From contig CAJNDS010000457.1 of NCBI GenBank assembly GCA_905221605.1, forward strand, positions 62,001-126,000: a stretch of DNA of 64,000 nucleotides, read 5' to 3'. The position numbers and the translations under genes are program-made. The notes under the pieces are model-generated. The model saw only the letters and a list, made by a program, of their open reading frames with translations. It had not been told where the DNA came from and searched no databases. This stretch comes from Symbiodinium natans. Lineage: Eukaryota > Sar > Dinophyceae > Suessiales > Symbiodiniaceae. This document shows positions 1-12,819 of the stretch, one piece after another; position 1 is the stretch's first letter; the number at the start of each line of letters is the position of its first letter.

Positions 1-560
1 TATTGTTTTGGTTTCGCCGGGGCAAGGGTTCATCTTACTTTTCAAGATCTTGAAATTCCTTACTGGCTGAAAACCCAACTTTTCAACTTCTGGGCTTCTT
101 ATGAGGTCGTTCATTCTGAAAGTTTCAACTTTTATTTCCTTGGGTTTTGGGGCCAGTAAGATTCAGGCCTAGCTTTAGGAGTCGAAGGTTTCGCCGCGGC
201 TGGGGTTCCAGGCTTTGGGGTTTTGGAACTTACCTGAGGCTGGCCTTATAGCAAGCTCAACGCTTGGTGAGAACAAGTCAACAACCCTACAAAGTTGAGC
301 CCTACCCGGAACGTCTTTGTAGAGGACCCCCCCACCAAACAAGCGCAAATTCCCGAGTAGGAACCCAGACGAAAGTTACTACAGAGGGTGGAACTTTGAA
401 CTTCAAACCAGAGTTCAAGAACGTGAGGTTCTCGGCCCAAAACCGCAGCCTCCACATTCCACAACCCTCCACCACACAGAAACCCGTGCCAGGCTATTGA
501 TCTCCCACGCATGGTACCTCCAGGCCCGGTCTGCTTAGTGCATGTCAACTGCTCAATGCA
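1..560. other. Non-coding or unassigned DNA
   Basis: No recognisable exon, repeat array or RNA gene is seen here. The short open frames on both strands have no domain signature. Confidence 0.5.
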
Positions 561-563
561 GAA

Positions 564-593
564 CCCTAAACCCTAAACCCTAAACCCTAAACC
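564..593 (+). repeat. Interstitial telomere array (CCCTAAA)
   Basis: About four CCCTAAA units. They lie just upstream of a possible short exon that ends in a strong GTAAGT donor at 631. Confidence 0.9.
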
Positions 594-599
594 CGGATC

Positions 600-630
600 A
601 TGGCGCAGAGTACTCTTGCCACAGTAAGTC
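600..630 (+). CDS. Possible short first exon
   Basis: An ATG directly after the telomere array opens a frame reading MAQSTLAT and then meets a consensus GTAAGT donor at 631. The context (CCCTAAA array, short open segment, GTAAGT) matches the better supported exons downstream. The product is unknown, and a chance match is quite possible because the segment is only about 30 nt. Confidence 0.22.
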
Positions 631-639
631 ATGACTTGA

Positions 640-1200
640 AAGTGAATGTGCCGGGCCGGTGCGCTCAATATCTGTACCCCCCAACTGGACTTAAGACCCC
701 ATGCAAAGAGGTGTGGAATGAAGGCATACGGCTCTCAGGTCCTCAAGTCAAGGGACGCATGCACGACATTCGCGAACCCACGCGAAGCTGCTTCATCTTT
801 ATTCTGGTAAAAGAACAACTCTGAAACATTCTTAAACCAATTCCGATTTGAGGTGTTCAAGGGTGCGAAGATATGAAGAGCAGACGACAACCCCGACACC
901 ACTCCAAGCCCTCTGCGACACTTTCAAGAGCGTCATCCTTGCACACATACGGGAACATACCTGTAGCTTCACTGTAGAATCCGTAGATCGCACCGCATCT
1001 CAAGAAGCCATCAAGCCGGCCGGAAAAGCAACAAAAAAGGGAGAGGAAGTCAAGAATCCACGCGGAACGTCACGGAACGGTATGTTTCAACGGGGTTGCA
1101 AAAGGGTCCTCAAATCTTGGACGTTGTGACAGGCTTCATAGAGGGGTTCCGCGGAGCATGCGCTCCCCACAGAGCTTCTCTTTATACGATGTACCTCACA
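640..1200. other. Unassigned DNA
   Basis: Two short plus-strand open frames (600-824 and 848-1129) have no recognisable domain and no clear splice context. Nothing else is seen. Confidence 0.4.
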
Positions 1201-1203
1201 TGT

Positions 1204-1312
1204 GGGGGTTTAGGAGACTAGGGGACCCCCAAAATAGCACCCCTAAATAGTAGGATTCCCTTAATAAAAGGACCCAACACGAACAAGGTACCCCCCACTT
1301 TCGGAAACCCCC
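1204..1312. mobile_element. MITE-like foldback element, family 2
   Basis: About 109 bp. The left end is GGGGGTTTAGGAGACTAGGG and the right end is its imperfect reverse complement (CTTTCGGAAACCCCC). The interior has the family core of ACCCCTAAATAGTAGGATTC followed by an A-rich stretch and GGTACC. Related copies lie at 10011, 14934, 22630, 24774, 35641, 38574, 42738 and 57001. Confidence 0.7.
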
Positions 1313-1499
1313 ATGTAAAGGCCCTGACCCTGCGACAACTTGGCGCAGCCAGCCCCTGGCGGCACACTGCCCCGAGAATGGCTCGGCCGCAGCGGTGCTG
1401 GTTGCTTGGTCCAACTTTGGGGTTTCAGGAGACTTTGCTGTGGGCTCTTGTAAAGGAGCTGCAGAAGCAGCTGCTACATGAGTTCATGTTTTCTGGGTT

Positions 1500-1927
1500 C
1501 CTGTGCCTGCGCTCTTTCATGTCTTGCTGTTCGAATGTTCCCTGTTGTTTCCTTGGTTTTGTTTCTTGGCTCTGTTATTATTTCGCCTTGTCTCTGACTG
1601 CCTTTCATCGCTTTTGTCTTGTTGCATTTCGTTTGTCTCTTTTCCTTGTTCTTGCTGTGTTTTTTGTGCTAGCCTCTTCTTGCCTTTCATTGTTTTTGTT
1701 TCTTGCTCTCCGTTTTTTGCTTGTCTCGTATCGTCTTTTGTTGTCGTTGGCTTCTTGTGTTTCGCTTATCCTCCTTGTTATGTTGTTGTTGTTGTTGTTC
1801 TTCTTCTTCTCATTCTTCTGATTATGCTTCTTATTGTTTTTGTTCTTGTTGTCATTCTTATTGCTGGTCGTGTTGTTCTTCTTGGTCTTCTTCTTCTTCT
1901 TCTCCTTCTTCTTCTCCTTCTTGTTAG
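1500..1927. repeat. Pyrimidine-rich simple-sequence tract (GTT/CTT)
   Basis: A T-rich, purine-poor stretch degrades into runs of GTTGTT and TTCTTCTTC at 1780-1927. The ORFs through it encode only Leu/Phe/Ser or Arg runs, so they are artefacts of composition. Confidence 0.75.
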
Positions 1928-1944
1928 TATTCGTTGTTGTCGTC

Positions 1945-4900
1945 GTTCCTTGAGGAGTCGGGCGCCCAAAGCGGGCAAGCGAACATCATGAGCATCAGCT
2001 GTGACTGTCCTTGAGGAGGCGTGCCCCAAAACAAAGAGAACATCATGAGCATCAGTTGCTGTTGTCCTTCAAAAATCGGACGCCCCAAGCGAGCGTCATG
2101 AGCATCAGCTGCCACTGTTTTTCAGGAGGCAGGCCCCAAAAGGAGAATCGAGAATCATAAGCATCAGCCGCGACTGTCCTGAAGGAGTCGGGGCCCCCCA
2201 AAGCGAGCATCATCAGTTGCTTGTTTCCTTCAAGAATCGGACACCCAAAGCGAGCATCATGAGCATCAGCTGCCTGTGATTGTTCTGGAGGTAGGCCCCC
2301 AAAGGGAGCATCACGAGCATCAGACGTGACTGTCCTTGAGGAGTCGGGTGCCCAAAAAGCGGGCATCATGAGCATCAGCTGCGACTTCCTTCAGGAGTCG
2401 GGCGCCGCAAAGCAAACATCATGAGCATCAGGTGTGACTGTCCTTGACGGGCCCCAAAGCAAAGAGAGCATCATGAGCATCAGTTGCTTGTGTCCTTCAA
2501 GAATCGGACACCCAAAGCGAGCATCATGAGCATCAGCTGCCTGTGATTGTTCAGGAGGCAGGCCCCCAAAGGGAGCATCACGAGCATCAGCCGTGACTGT
2601 CCTTGAGGAGTCGGGTGCCCCAAACCGGGCATCATGAGCATCAGTTGCGACTTCCTTCAGAAGTCGGGCCCGCAAAGCAAACATCATGAGCATCAGGTGT
2701 GACTGTCCTTGACGGGCCCCAAAGCAAAGAGAGCATCATGAGCATCAGTTGCTTGTGTCCTTCAAGAATCGGACACCCAAAGCGAGCATCATGAGCATCA
2801 GCTGCCAGTGTTTTTTCAGGAGGTAGGCCCCCGAAGGGAGCATCACGAGCATCAGCCGTGACTGTCCTTGAGGAGTCGGGTGCCCAAAAGCGGGCATCAT
2901 GAGCATCAGCTGCGACTTCCTTCAGGAGTCGGGCCCCGCAAAGCAAACATCATGAGCATCAGGTGTGACTGTCCTTGACGGGCCCCAAAGCAAAGAGAGC
3001 ATCATGAGCATCAGCTGCCAGTGTTTTTCAGGAGGTAGGCCCCCAAAGGCAGCATCACGAGCATCAGCCGTGACTGTCCTTGAGGAGTCGGGTGCCCAAA
3101 AGCGGGCATCATGAGCATCAGCTGCGACTTCCTTCAGGAGTCGGGCCCCGCAAAGCAAACATCATGAGCATCAGGTGTGACTGTCCTTGACGGGCCCCAA
3201 AGCAAAGAGGGCATCATGAGCATCAGTTGCTTGTGTCCTGAAGAATTGGACACCCAAAGCGAGCATCATGAGCATCAGCTGCCAGTGTTTTTCAGGAGGT
3301 AGGCCCCCAAACGGAGCATCACGAGCATCAGACGTGACTGTCCTTGAGGAGTCAGGTGCCCAAAAAAGCGGGCATCATGAGCATCAACTGCGAATTCCTT
3401 CAGGAGTCGGGGCCCGCAAAGCAAACATCAAGAGCATCAGGTGTGACTGTCCTTGACGGGCCCCAAAGCAAAGAGAGCATCATGAGCATCAGTTGCTTGT
3501 GTCCTTCAAGAATCGGACACCCAAAGCGAGCATCATGAGCATCAGCTGCCAGTGCTTTTCAGGAGGCAGGCCCCCAAAGGGAGCATCACCAGCATCAGCC
3601 GTGACTGTCCTTGAGGAGTCGGGTGCCCAAAAAGCGGGCATCATGAGCATCAGCTGCGACTTCCTTCAGGAGTCGGGCCCTGCAAAACAAACATCATGAG
3701 CATCAGGTGTGACTGTCCTTGACGGGCCCCAAGGCAAAGAGAGCATCATGAGCATCAGTTGCTTGTGTCCTTCAAGAATCGGACACCCAAAGCGAGCATC
3801 ATGAGCATCAGCTGCCAGTGTTTTGCAGGTAGGCCCCCAAAGAAAGCATCACCAGCATCAGCCGTGACTGTCCTTGAGGAGTCGGGTGCCCAAAAGCGGG
3901 CATCATGAGCATCAGCTGCGACTTCCTTCAGGAGTCGGGCCCCGCAAAGCAAACATCATGAGCATCAGGTGTGACTGTCCTTGACGGGCCCCAAAGCAAA
4001 GAGAGCATCACCCAAATCGAGCATCATGCGCATCTGCTGCCAGTGTTTTTCAGGAGGTAGGCCCCCAAAGGGAGCATCACGAGCATCAGCCGTGACCGTC
4101 CTTGAGGAGTCGGGTGCCCAAAAGCGGGCATCATGAGCATCAGCTGCGATTTCCTTCAGGAGTCGGGCCCCGCAAAGCAAACATCATCCAAAGCAAAGAG
4201 AGCATCATGAGCATCAGTTGCTTGTGTCCTTCAAGAATCAAACACCCAAAGAGAGCATCAGCAGCATCAGCTGCCAGTGTTTTTCAGGAGGTAGGCCCCC
4301 AAAGGGAGCATCACGAGCATCGTGCCCAAAAGCGGGCATCATGAGCATCAGCTGCGACTTCCTTCAAGAGTCGGGCCCTGCAAAACAAACATCATGAGCA
4401 TCAGGTGTGACTGTCCTTGACGGGCCGCAAGGCAAAGAGAGCATCATGAGCATCAGTTGCTTGGGTCCTTCAAGAATCGGACACCCAAAGCGAGCATCAT
4501 GAGCATCAGCTGCCAGTGTTTTTCAGGAGCATCACGAGCATCAGCCGTGACTGTCCTTGAGGAGTCGGGTGCCCAAAAGCGGGCATCATGAGCATCAGCT
4601 GCGACTTCCTTCAGGAGTCGGGCCCCGCAAAGCAAACATCATGAGCATCAGGTGTGACTGTCCTTGACGGGCCCCAAAGCAAAGAGAGCATCATGAGCAT
4701 CAGTTGCTTGTGTCCTTCAAGAATCGGACACCCAAAGCGAGCATCATGAGCATCAGCTGCCAGTGTTTTTCAGGAGGTAGGCCCCCAAAGGGAGCATCAC
4801 GAGCATCAGACGTGACTGTCCTTGAGGAGTCGGGTGCCCAAAAAGCGGGCATCATGAGCATCAGCTGCGACTTCCTTCAGGAGTCGGGCCCTGCAAAGCA

Positions 4901-7900
4901 AACATCATGAGCATCAGGTGTGACTGTCCTTGACGGGCCCCAAAGCAAAGAGAGCATCATGAGCATCAGTTGCTTGTGTCCTTCAAGAATCGGACACCCA
5001 AAGCGAGCATCATGAGCATCAGCTGCCTGTGATTGTTCAGGAGGCAGGCCCCCAAAGGGAGCATCACGAGCATCAGCCGTGACTGTCCTTGAGGAGTCGG
5101 GTGCCCCAAACCGGGCATCATGAGCATCAGTTGCGACTTCCTTCAGAAGTCGGGCCCCGCAAAGCAAACATCATGAGCATCAGGTGTGACTGTCCTTGAC
5201 GGGCCCCAAAGCAAAGAGAGCATCATGAGCATCAGTTGCTTGTGTCCTTCAAGAATCGGACACCCAAAGCGAGCATCATGAGCATCAGCTGCCAGTGTTT
5301 TTTCAGGAGGCAGGCCCCCGAAGGGAGCATCACGAGCATCAGCCGTGACTGTCCTTGAGGAGTCGGGTGCCCAAAAGCGGGCATCATGAGCATCAGCTGC
5401 GACTTCCTTCAGGAGTCGGGCCCCGCAAAGCAAACATCATGAGCATCAGGTGTGACTGTCCTTGACGGGCCCCAAAGCAAAGAGAGCATCATGAGCATCA
5501 GCTGCCAGTGTTTTTCAGGAGGTAGGCCCCCAAAGGCAGCATCACGAGCATCAGCCGTGACTGTCCTTGAGGAGTCGGGTGCCCAAAAGCGGGCATCATG
5601 AGCATCAGCTGCGACTTCCTTCAGGAGTCGGGCCCCGCAAAGCAAACATCATGAGCATCAGGTGTGACTGTCCTTGACGGGCCCCAAAGCAAAGAGGGCA
5701 TCATGAGCATCAGTTGCTTGTGTCCTGAAGAATTGGACACCCAAAGCGAGCATCATGAGCATCAGCTGCCAGTGTTTTTCAGGAGGTAGGCCCCCAAAGG
5801 GAGCATCACGAGCATCAGACGTGACTGTCCTTGAGGAGTCAGGTGCCCAAAAAAGCGGGCATCATGAGCATCAACTGCGAATTCCTTCAGGAGTCGGGGC
5901 CCGCAAAGCAAACATCAAGAGCATCAGGTGTGACTGTCCTTGACGGGCCCCAAAGCAAAGAGAGCATCATGAGCATCAGTTGCTTGTGTCCTTCAAGAAT
6001 CGGACACCCAAAGCGAGCATCATGAGCATCAGCTGCCAGTGCTTTTCAGGAGGCAGGCCCCCAAAGGGAGCATCACCAGCATCAGCCGTGACTGTCCTTG
6101 AGGAGTCGGGTGCCCAAAAAGCGGGCATCATGAGCATCAGCTGCGACTTCCTTCAGGAGTCGGGCCCCGCAAAGCAAACATCATGAGCATCAGGTGTGAC
6201 TGTCCTTGACGGGCCCCAAGGCAAAGAGAGCATCATGAGCATCAGTTGCTTGGGTCCTTCAAGAATCGGACACCCAAAGCGAGCATCATGAGCATCAGCT
6301 GCCAGTGTTTTTCAGGAGCATCACGAGCATCAGCCGTGACTGCTGTTGAGGAGTCGGGTGCCCAAAAGCGGGCATCATGAGCATCAGCTGCGACTTCCTT
6401 CAGGAGTCGGGCCCTGCAAAACAAACGTCATGAGCATCAGGTGTGACTGTCCTTGACGGGCCCCAAAGCAAAGAGAGCATCATGAGCACCAGCTGCCAGT
6501 GTTTTTCAGGAGGTAGGCCCCCAAAGGGAGGATCACGAGCATCAGCCGCGACTGTCCTTGAGGAGACCGATGTCCAAAAGCAGGCATCATGAGCATCAGC
6601 TGCGACTTCCTTCAGGAGTCGGGCCCCGCAAAGCAAACATCATGAGCATCAGGTGTGACTGTCCTTGACGGGCCCCAAGGCAAAGAGAGCATCATGAGCA
6701 TCAGTTGCTTGTGTCCTTCAAGAATCGGACACCCAAAGCGAGCATCATGAGCATCAGCTGCCAGTGTTTTGCAGGTAGGCCCCCAAAGAAAGCATCACCA
6801 GCATCAGCCGTCACTGTCCTTGAGGAGTCGGGTGCCCAAAAGCGGGCATCGTGAGCATCAGCTGCGACTTCCTTCAGGAGTCGGACCCCGCAAAGCAAAC
6901 ATCATGAGCATCAGGTGTGAGTGTCTTTGACGGGCCCCAAAGCAAGGAGAGCATCATGAGCATCAGTTGCTTGTGTCCTTCAAGAATCGGACACCCAAAG
7001 CGAGCATCATGAGCATCAGCTGCCAGTGTTTTTCAGGAGGCAGGCCCCCAAAGGGAGCATCACGAGCATCAGCCGTGTTTGTCCTTGAGGAGTCGGGTGC
7101 CCAAAAGCGGGCATCATGAGCATCAGCTGCGACTTCCTTCAGGAGTCGGGCCCCGCAAAGCAAACATCATGAGCATCAGGTGTGACTGTCCTTGACGGGC
7201 CCCAAAGCAAAGAGAGCATCACCCAAATCGAGCATCATGCGCGTCTGCTGCCAGTGTTTTTCGGGAGGTAGGCCCCCAAAGGGAGCATCACGAGCATCAG
7301 CCGTGACCGTCCTTGAGGAGTCGGGTGCCCAAAAGCGGGCATCATGAGCATCAGCTGCGATTTCCTTCAGGAGTCGGGCCCCGCAAAGCAAACATCATCC
7401 AAAGCAAAGAGAGCATCATGAGCATCAGTTGCTTGTGTCCTTCAAGAATCAAACACCCAAAGAGAGCATCAGCAGCATCAGCTGCCAGTGTTTTTCAGGA
7501 GGTAGGCCCCCAAAGGGAGCATCACGAGCATCGTGCCCAAAAGCGGGCATCATGAGCATCAGCTGCGACTTCCTTCAAGAGTCGGGCCCTGCAAAACAAA
7601 CATCATGAGCATCAGGTGTGACTGTCCTTGACGGGCCGCAAGGCAAAGAGAGCATCATGAGCATCAGTTGCTTGGGTCCTTCAAGAATCGGACACCCAAA
7701 GCGAGCATCATGAGCATCAGCTGCCAGTGTTTTTCAGGAGCATCACGAGCATCAGCCGTGACTGCTGTTGAGGAGTCGGGTGCCCAAAAGCGGGCATCAT
7801 GAGCATCAGCTGCGACTTCCTTCAGGAGTCGGGCCCCGCAAAGCAAACATCATGAGCATCAGGTGTGACTGTCCTTGACGGGCCCCAAAGCAAAGAGAGC

Positions 7901-8935
7901 ATCATGAGCATCAGTTGCTTGTGTCCTTCAAGAATCGGACACCCAAAGCGAGCATCATGAGCATCAGCTGCCAGTGACTGCCAGTGTTTTTCAGGAGGTA
8001 GGCCCCCAAAGGGAGCATCACGAGCATCAGCCGTGTCTGTCCTTGAGGAGTCGGGTGCCCAAAAGCGGGCATCATGAGCATCAGCTGTGACTTCCTTCAG
8101 GAGTCGGGCCCCGCAAAGCAAACATCATGAGCATCAGGAGTGACTGTCCTTGACGGGCCCCAAGGCAGAGAGAGCATCATGAGCATCAGTTGCTTGTGTC
8201 CTTCAAGAATCGGACACCCAAAGCGAGCATCATGAGCATCAGCTGCCAGTGTTTTTCAGGAGCATCACGAGCATCAGCCGTGACTGTCCTTGAGGAGTCG
8301 GGTGCCCAAAAGCGGGCATCATGAGCATCAGCTGCGACTTCCTTCAGGAGTCGGGCCCCGCAAAGCAAACATCATGAGCATCAGGTGTGACTGTCCTTGA
8401 CGGGCCCCAAGGCAAAGAGAGCATCATGAGCATCAGTTGCTTGTGTCCTTCAAGAATCGGACACCCAAAGCGAGCATCATGAGCATCAGCTGCCAGTGTT
8501 TTTCAGGAGCATCACGAGCATCAGCCGTGACTGTCCTTGAGGAGCCGGGTGCCCAACAGCGGGCATCATGAGCATCAGCTGCGACTTCCTTCAGGAGTCG
8601 GGCCCCGCAAAGCACACATCATGAGCATCAGGTGTGAGTGTTTTTGACGGGCCCCAAAGCAAAGAGAGCATCATGAGCATCAGTTGCTTGTGTCCTTCAA
8701 GAATCGGACACCCAAAGCGAGCATCATGAGCATCCGCTGCCAGTGTTGTTCAGGAGGCAGGCCCCAAAAGGGAGCATCACGAGCATCAGCGGCGGATGGA
8801 GTTGGGCTCCCAAAACGAGCAGCAGCGGCGAATGTTTGTCGGCTCGCAAAACGAGCATCACGAGCAACTTTTGCGAAGTCCGTCCATTGGGAGTCGCGGC
8901 CCCCCAAAGCAGCGTCATGAGCATAAGCTGCTCCA
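1945..8935 (+). repeat. Large minisatellite cluster 1, higher-order repeat
   Basis: About 7 kb of tandem monomers, each beginning with GCATCATGAGCATCAG and about 47-55 bp long. Five monomer types follow in a nearly fixed order and differ after the shared start: GTGTGACTGTCCTTGACGGG, TTGCTTGTGTCCTTCAAGAA, CTGCCAGTGTTTTTCAGGAG, CCGTGACTGTCCTTGAGGAG and CTGCGACTTCCTTCAGGAGT. One five-monomer superunit is about 265 bp. Blocks of many superunits are themselves duplicated (2.4-3.74 kb matches 4.89-6.23 kb at an offset of about 2487 bp; 3.96-4.64 kb matches 7.17-7.85 kb at an offset of 3211 bp). The many 60-100 aa ORFs on both strands simply translate the repeat. Confidence 0.95.
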
Positions 8936-8949
8936 GAGCAAAAAACAGT

Positions 8950-9090
8950 CTTTTGCCGGCCTGAGAGGCCTGCTGGCCTCTAAATGGCGGGCTATTTTTG
9001 GGTGCGATTGACGCCTTGAGAGGCCAGAGGCCTGTTTAGGTTTTGCAGGCTTGCTGGCCGCTACATGGCCGTTGTTTTGCGGTGGCAGCT
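8950..9090. repeat. Short imperfect GGCC-rich repeat
   Basis: Two imperfect copies of a segment built on GAGAGGCC/GGCCTG with internal palindromes such as GGCCTCTAAATGGC and GGCCGCTACATGGCC. It sits at the right edge of the minisatellite. Confidence 0.4.
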
Positions 9091-9099
9091 ATTTGACAT

Positions 9100-9900
9100 G
9101 AATTGTTCCCCTATCTGCCTGTGTCTTGTCCTGCTATCTGTCCTCCTCATAGCTGTCCTCGTTCCCTCGTTCCTGACATTCGTTGCTTAACGTGGAGCCA
9201 GTTGAGGCAGTCTGGGCAGCCGCGCCGGGTCCTCGTGCCTTTGGGCCCATTGGAGGTGTCTCGAGGCTGCCAACCAAGTTCACCCTGCACCCTGAAGGTC
9301 TCTTCGTGATCTTGTCATCATGCGGTGTGGGCAAAGAGTTGAAGCTCCGGCCCAAAAGTCCTCTAAAGCTTCTAAGATCAGGACCAGCGGCAGCCTAACA
9401 TCCGAACTTGAATTCGAGACGAGCGTCTGGAAGAATCGTACTAGATGTCACGACGAGACTCCTGCAGGGTCAGCGTATTTCCTTGGAGTTTTCAATGTCC
9501 ATGTCGAAGTCTACGTCGCCCTCGCACTACGACATTCTGAGTGATCAAGCTTAACGTGGTGCATGCTGCTGCACTTGTTCATGTTGCAGAAGGCACCAAA
9601 AAGATCGAAAGGGCAGGAGCTTCGGCCATGGCGCCTGTGTGTTTGCACATCCTAAGGTTGAGCCACGTGTCCGGGACCACAACAGTGCACGTGCCTGACT
9701 CGGCTTCACATCTCTCCGGCACTTCGTGCGACCTATGCCAAACGCAGGCAAAAGCGTAGCAAAAGGCAAGCAACACGAAGGGGTAAGGTACTGTTGTTGT
9801 CAAGCTTCGCTGCCTGGTGTAGGTCTCGGATTGTATTGTCGAAGGGTTCCAGTGCTGAGGCTTTCAAGGCAAATGCTCTCTAAGCGGGAAGCTTGTTGCG
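9100..9900. other. Unassigned DNA with exon-like patches
   Basis: A plus-strand frame at 9183-9398 (71 codons) and one at 9320-9544 have mixed composition that could be coding, but no domain or convincing splice pair could be fixed. Nothing else is recognised. Confidence 0.3.
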
Positions 9901-9908
9901 GGGAACAA

Positions 9909-9930
9909 CCCTAAACCCTAAACCCTAAAA
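9909..9930 (+). repeat. Interstitial telomere array (CCCTAAA)
   Basis: Three units, followed by CCTGTAG and a short open segment, which resembles the 3' end of an intron. The exon itself is not secure. Confidence 0.85.
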
Positions 9931-10010
9931 AAAACAGACATGCCCTGTAGGACAGCACTTGGAGGTGGATGTGAACGTGCTGGTAGAAGTCGACGTTTTG
10001 AATAACATCT

Positions 10011-10110
10011 GGGGGCTTCCGAAAATAGGGGTACCCTGTTTGGGGGTCCCTTTAAGGGGATTCGATTCTAGTTAGGGTTAAGGGGATTCAATTCTAGTTA
10101 GGGTATAAGA
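10011..10110. mobile_element. MITE-like element, family 2 (partial)
   Basis: The left terminus GGGGGCTTCCGAAAATAGGG is intact. The interior carries a duplicated segment, GGGGATTCAATTCTAGTTAG. No matching right terminus is seen. Confidence 0.5.
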
Positions 10111-10575
10111 AGAGATATGGACACCCCTAGAATACGGCAAGGAGGTCTAGGTGTTTGGTTGTCTGGGGCAAGGTCAGCACGAACTTGACTACAGAATCAC
10201 CAGCCTAGGTTGAAGTTGCGCAGCATAACTCAACGCATCGAAACCTCAGTGGCACCGACCACAGGATAGTTGACACGACTACAAGCTGTCCTTTTGCTGA
10301 GGTGGCCGTGCGGTTCTCCGCAGCACCAGGTCTGCAAGGGCTTGGAGTTTTGGACTACCATGTCACAGGGCACCTAACTCCTGAACGAAATCATCCTGAG
10401 CAAAGATTTAACTGCATGGCAACAGGCAGTGAAACCCCACATAGTCCCGTCGATTCTTCCAACCTTCCAACCTGACCTGAAGGGCCCGAAAGATCTAAGG
10501 CCTCGCGTCACCGACCATCTTCAGACTCTTAGACACCAAACGCAAACAGCGCAACACCTTCGCAAATGCCTTCAA

Positions 10576-12810
10576 GTCATGAGTGTCAGTTGATTGTGTC
10601 CTTCGAGAATCGGACACCCACAGCGAGCATCACGAGCATCAGCTGCCAGTGTTTTTCAGGAGGCAGGCGCGACTGTCCTTAAGGAGTCGGGCCCCCAAAC
10701 CGAGCATCATGAGCATCAGCTGCGACTTCCTTCAGGAGTCGGGCCCCCCAAAAGCGAACATCATGTCCTTGAGGAGGCGGGCGCCCCAAACCAAGAGAGC
10801 ATCAGAAGCATTCAGTTGCTTGTGTCCTGCAAGAATCGGACACCCACAGCAAGCATCCCGAGCATCAGCTGCCAGTGTTTTTCAGGAGGCAGGCCCCCAA
10901 AGGGAGCATCACGAGCATCAGCCGCGACTGTCCTTAAGGAGTCGGGCCCCCAAACCGAGCATCATGAGCATCAGCTGCGACTTCCTTCAGGAGTCGGGCC
11001 CCCCCAAAAGCGAACATCTTGTCCTCCTCACATCAGTTGCTTGTGTCCTTCAAGAGTCGGACACCCACAGCAAGCATCACGAGCATCAGCTGCCAGTGTT
11101 TTTCAGGAGGCAGGCCGCCAAAGGGAGCATCACGAGCATCAGCCGCGATTGTCCTTAAGGAGTCGGGCCCCCAAACCGAGCATCATGAGCATCAGCTGCG
11201 ACTTCCTTCAAGAGTCAAACCCCCCCAACAGGGAACATCATGTCCTTGAGGAGGCGGGCGCCCCAAACCAAGAGAGCATCATAAGCATCAGTTGCCTGTG
11301 TCCTTCAAGAATCGGACACCCACAGCAAGCATCACGAGCATCAGCTGCCAGTGTTTTTCCGGAGGCAGGCCCCCAAAGGGAGCATCACGAGCATCAGCCA
11401 CGACTGTCCTTAAGGAGTCGGGCCCCCAAACCGAGCATCATGAGCATCAGCTGCGACTTCCTTCAGGAGTCGGGCCCCCCCAAAAGCGAACATCTTGTCC
11501 TTAAGGAGGCGGGCGCCCCAAACCAAGAGAGCATCAGAAGCATTGTGTCCTTCAAGAGTCGGACACCCACAGCAAGCATCACGAGCATCAGACGCGACTG
11601 TCCTAAGGAGTCGGGCCCCCAAAGGGAGCATCACGAGCATCAGCTGCGACTTTATTGAGGAGTCGGCCCCCCCAAAAGCGAACATCATGTCCTTGAGGAG
11701 GCGGGCGCCCCAAACCAAGAGAGCATTATAAGCATCAGTTGCTTGTGTCCTTCAAGAGTCGGACACCCACAGCAAGCATCACGAGCATCAGCTGCCAGTG
11801 TTTTTCAGGAGGCAGGCCCCCAAAGGGAGCATCACGAGCATCAGCCGCGACTGTCCTTAAGGAGTCGGGCCCCCAAACCGAGCATCATGAGCATCAGCTG
11901 CGACTTCCTTCAGGAGTCGGGCCCCCCCAAAAGCGAACATCTTGTCCTCCTCACATCAGTTGCTTGTGTCCTTCAAGAGTCGGACACCCACAGCAAGCAT
12001 CACGAGCATCAGCTGCCAGTGTTTTTCAGGAGGCAGGCCCCCAAAGGGAGCATCACGAGCATCAGCCGCGACTGTCCTTAAGGAGTCGGGCCCCCAAACC
12101 GAGCATCATGAGCATCAGCTGCGACTTCCTTCAGGAGTCGCGCCCCCAAAAGCGAATATCATGAGCATCAGCTGTGATTGTCCTTGAGAAGGCGGCGTCA
12201 CGAAGCAAGAGAGCATCATGAGCATCAGTTGCTAGTGCCCTTCAAGGGTCGGACACCCACGAGCATCACGAGCATCAGCTGCCAGTGTTGTTCAGGAGGC
12301 AGGCCCCCAAAGGGAGCATCACGAGCATCAGCCGCGACTGTCCTTAAGGAGTCGGGCCCCCAAACCGAGCATCATGAGCATCAGCTGAGTCGGGCCCCCC
12401 CAAAAACGAACATCTTGTCCTCCTCACATCAGTTGCTTGTGTCCTTCAAGAGTCGGACACCCACAGCAAGCATCACGAGCATCAGCTGCCAGTGTTTTTC
12501 AGGAGGCAGGCCCCCAAAGGGAGCATCACGAGCATCAGCCGCGACTGTCCTTCAGGAGTCGGGCCCCCAAACCGAGCATCATGAGCATCAGCTGCGACTT
12601 CCTTCAGGAGTCGCGCCCCCAAAAGCGAATATCATGAGCATCAGCTGTGATTGTCCTTGAGAAGGCGGCGTCACGAAGCAAGAGAGCATCATGAGCATCA
12701 GTTGCTAGTGCCCTTCAAGGGTCGGACACCCACGAGCATCACGAGCATCAGCTGCCAGTGCTTTTCCGGAGGTAGCCCCTTGAAAGGGAGCATCAGCCGC
12801 GACTGCCCAA
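10576..12810 (+). repeat. Minisatellite cluster 2 (diverged subfamily)
   Basis: The same GCATCA(T/C)GAGCATCAG-headed monomers as cluster 1, in the same orientation, but a distinct subfamily. Here the monomers contain CCTTAAGGAGTCGGGCCCCC and CACCCACAGCAAGCATCACG. The long plus-strand ORFs, including a 354-codon one, read only the repeat. Confidence 0.93.
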
Positions 12811-12819
12811 GGCGAGCAC

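Noticed and set aside
10594..11658. 354-codon ORF and many 60-190-codon ORFs in the minisatellites
   Set aside because: They are translations of tandem repeats, occur in several frames and both strands, and shift frame between monomers.
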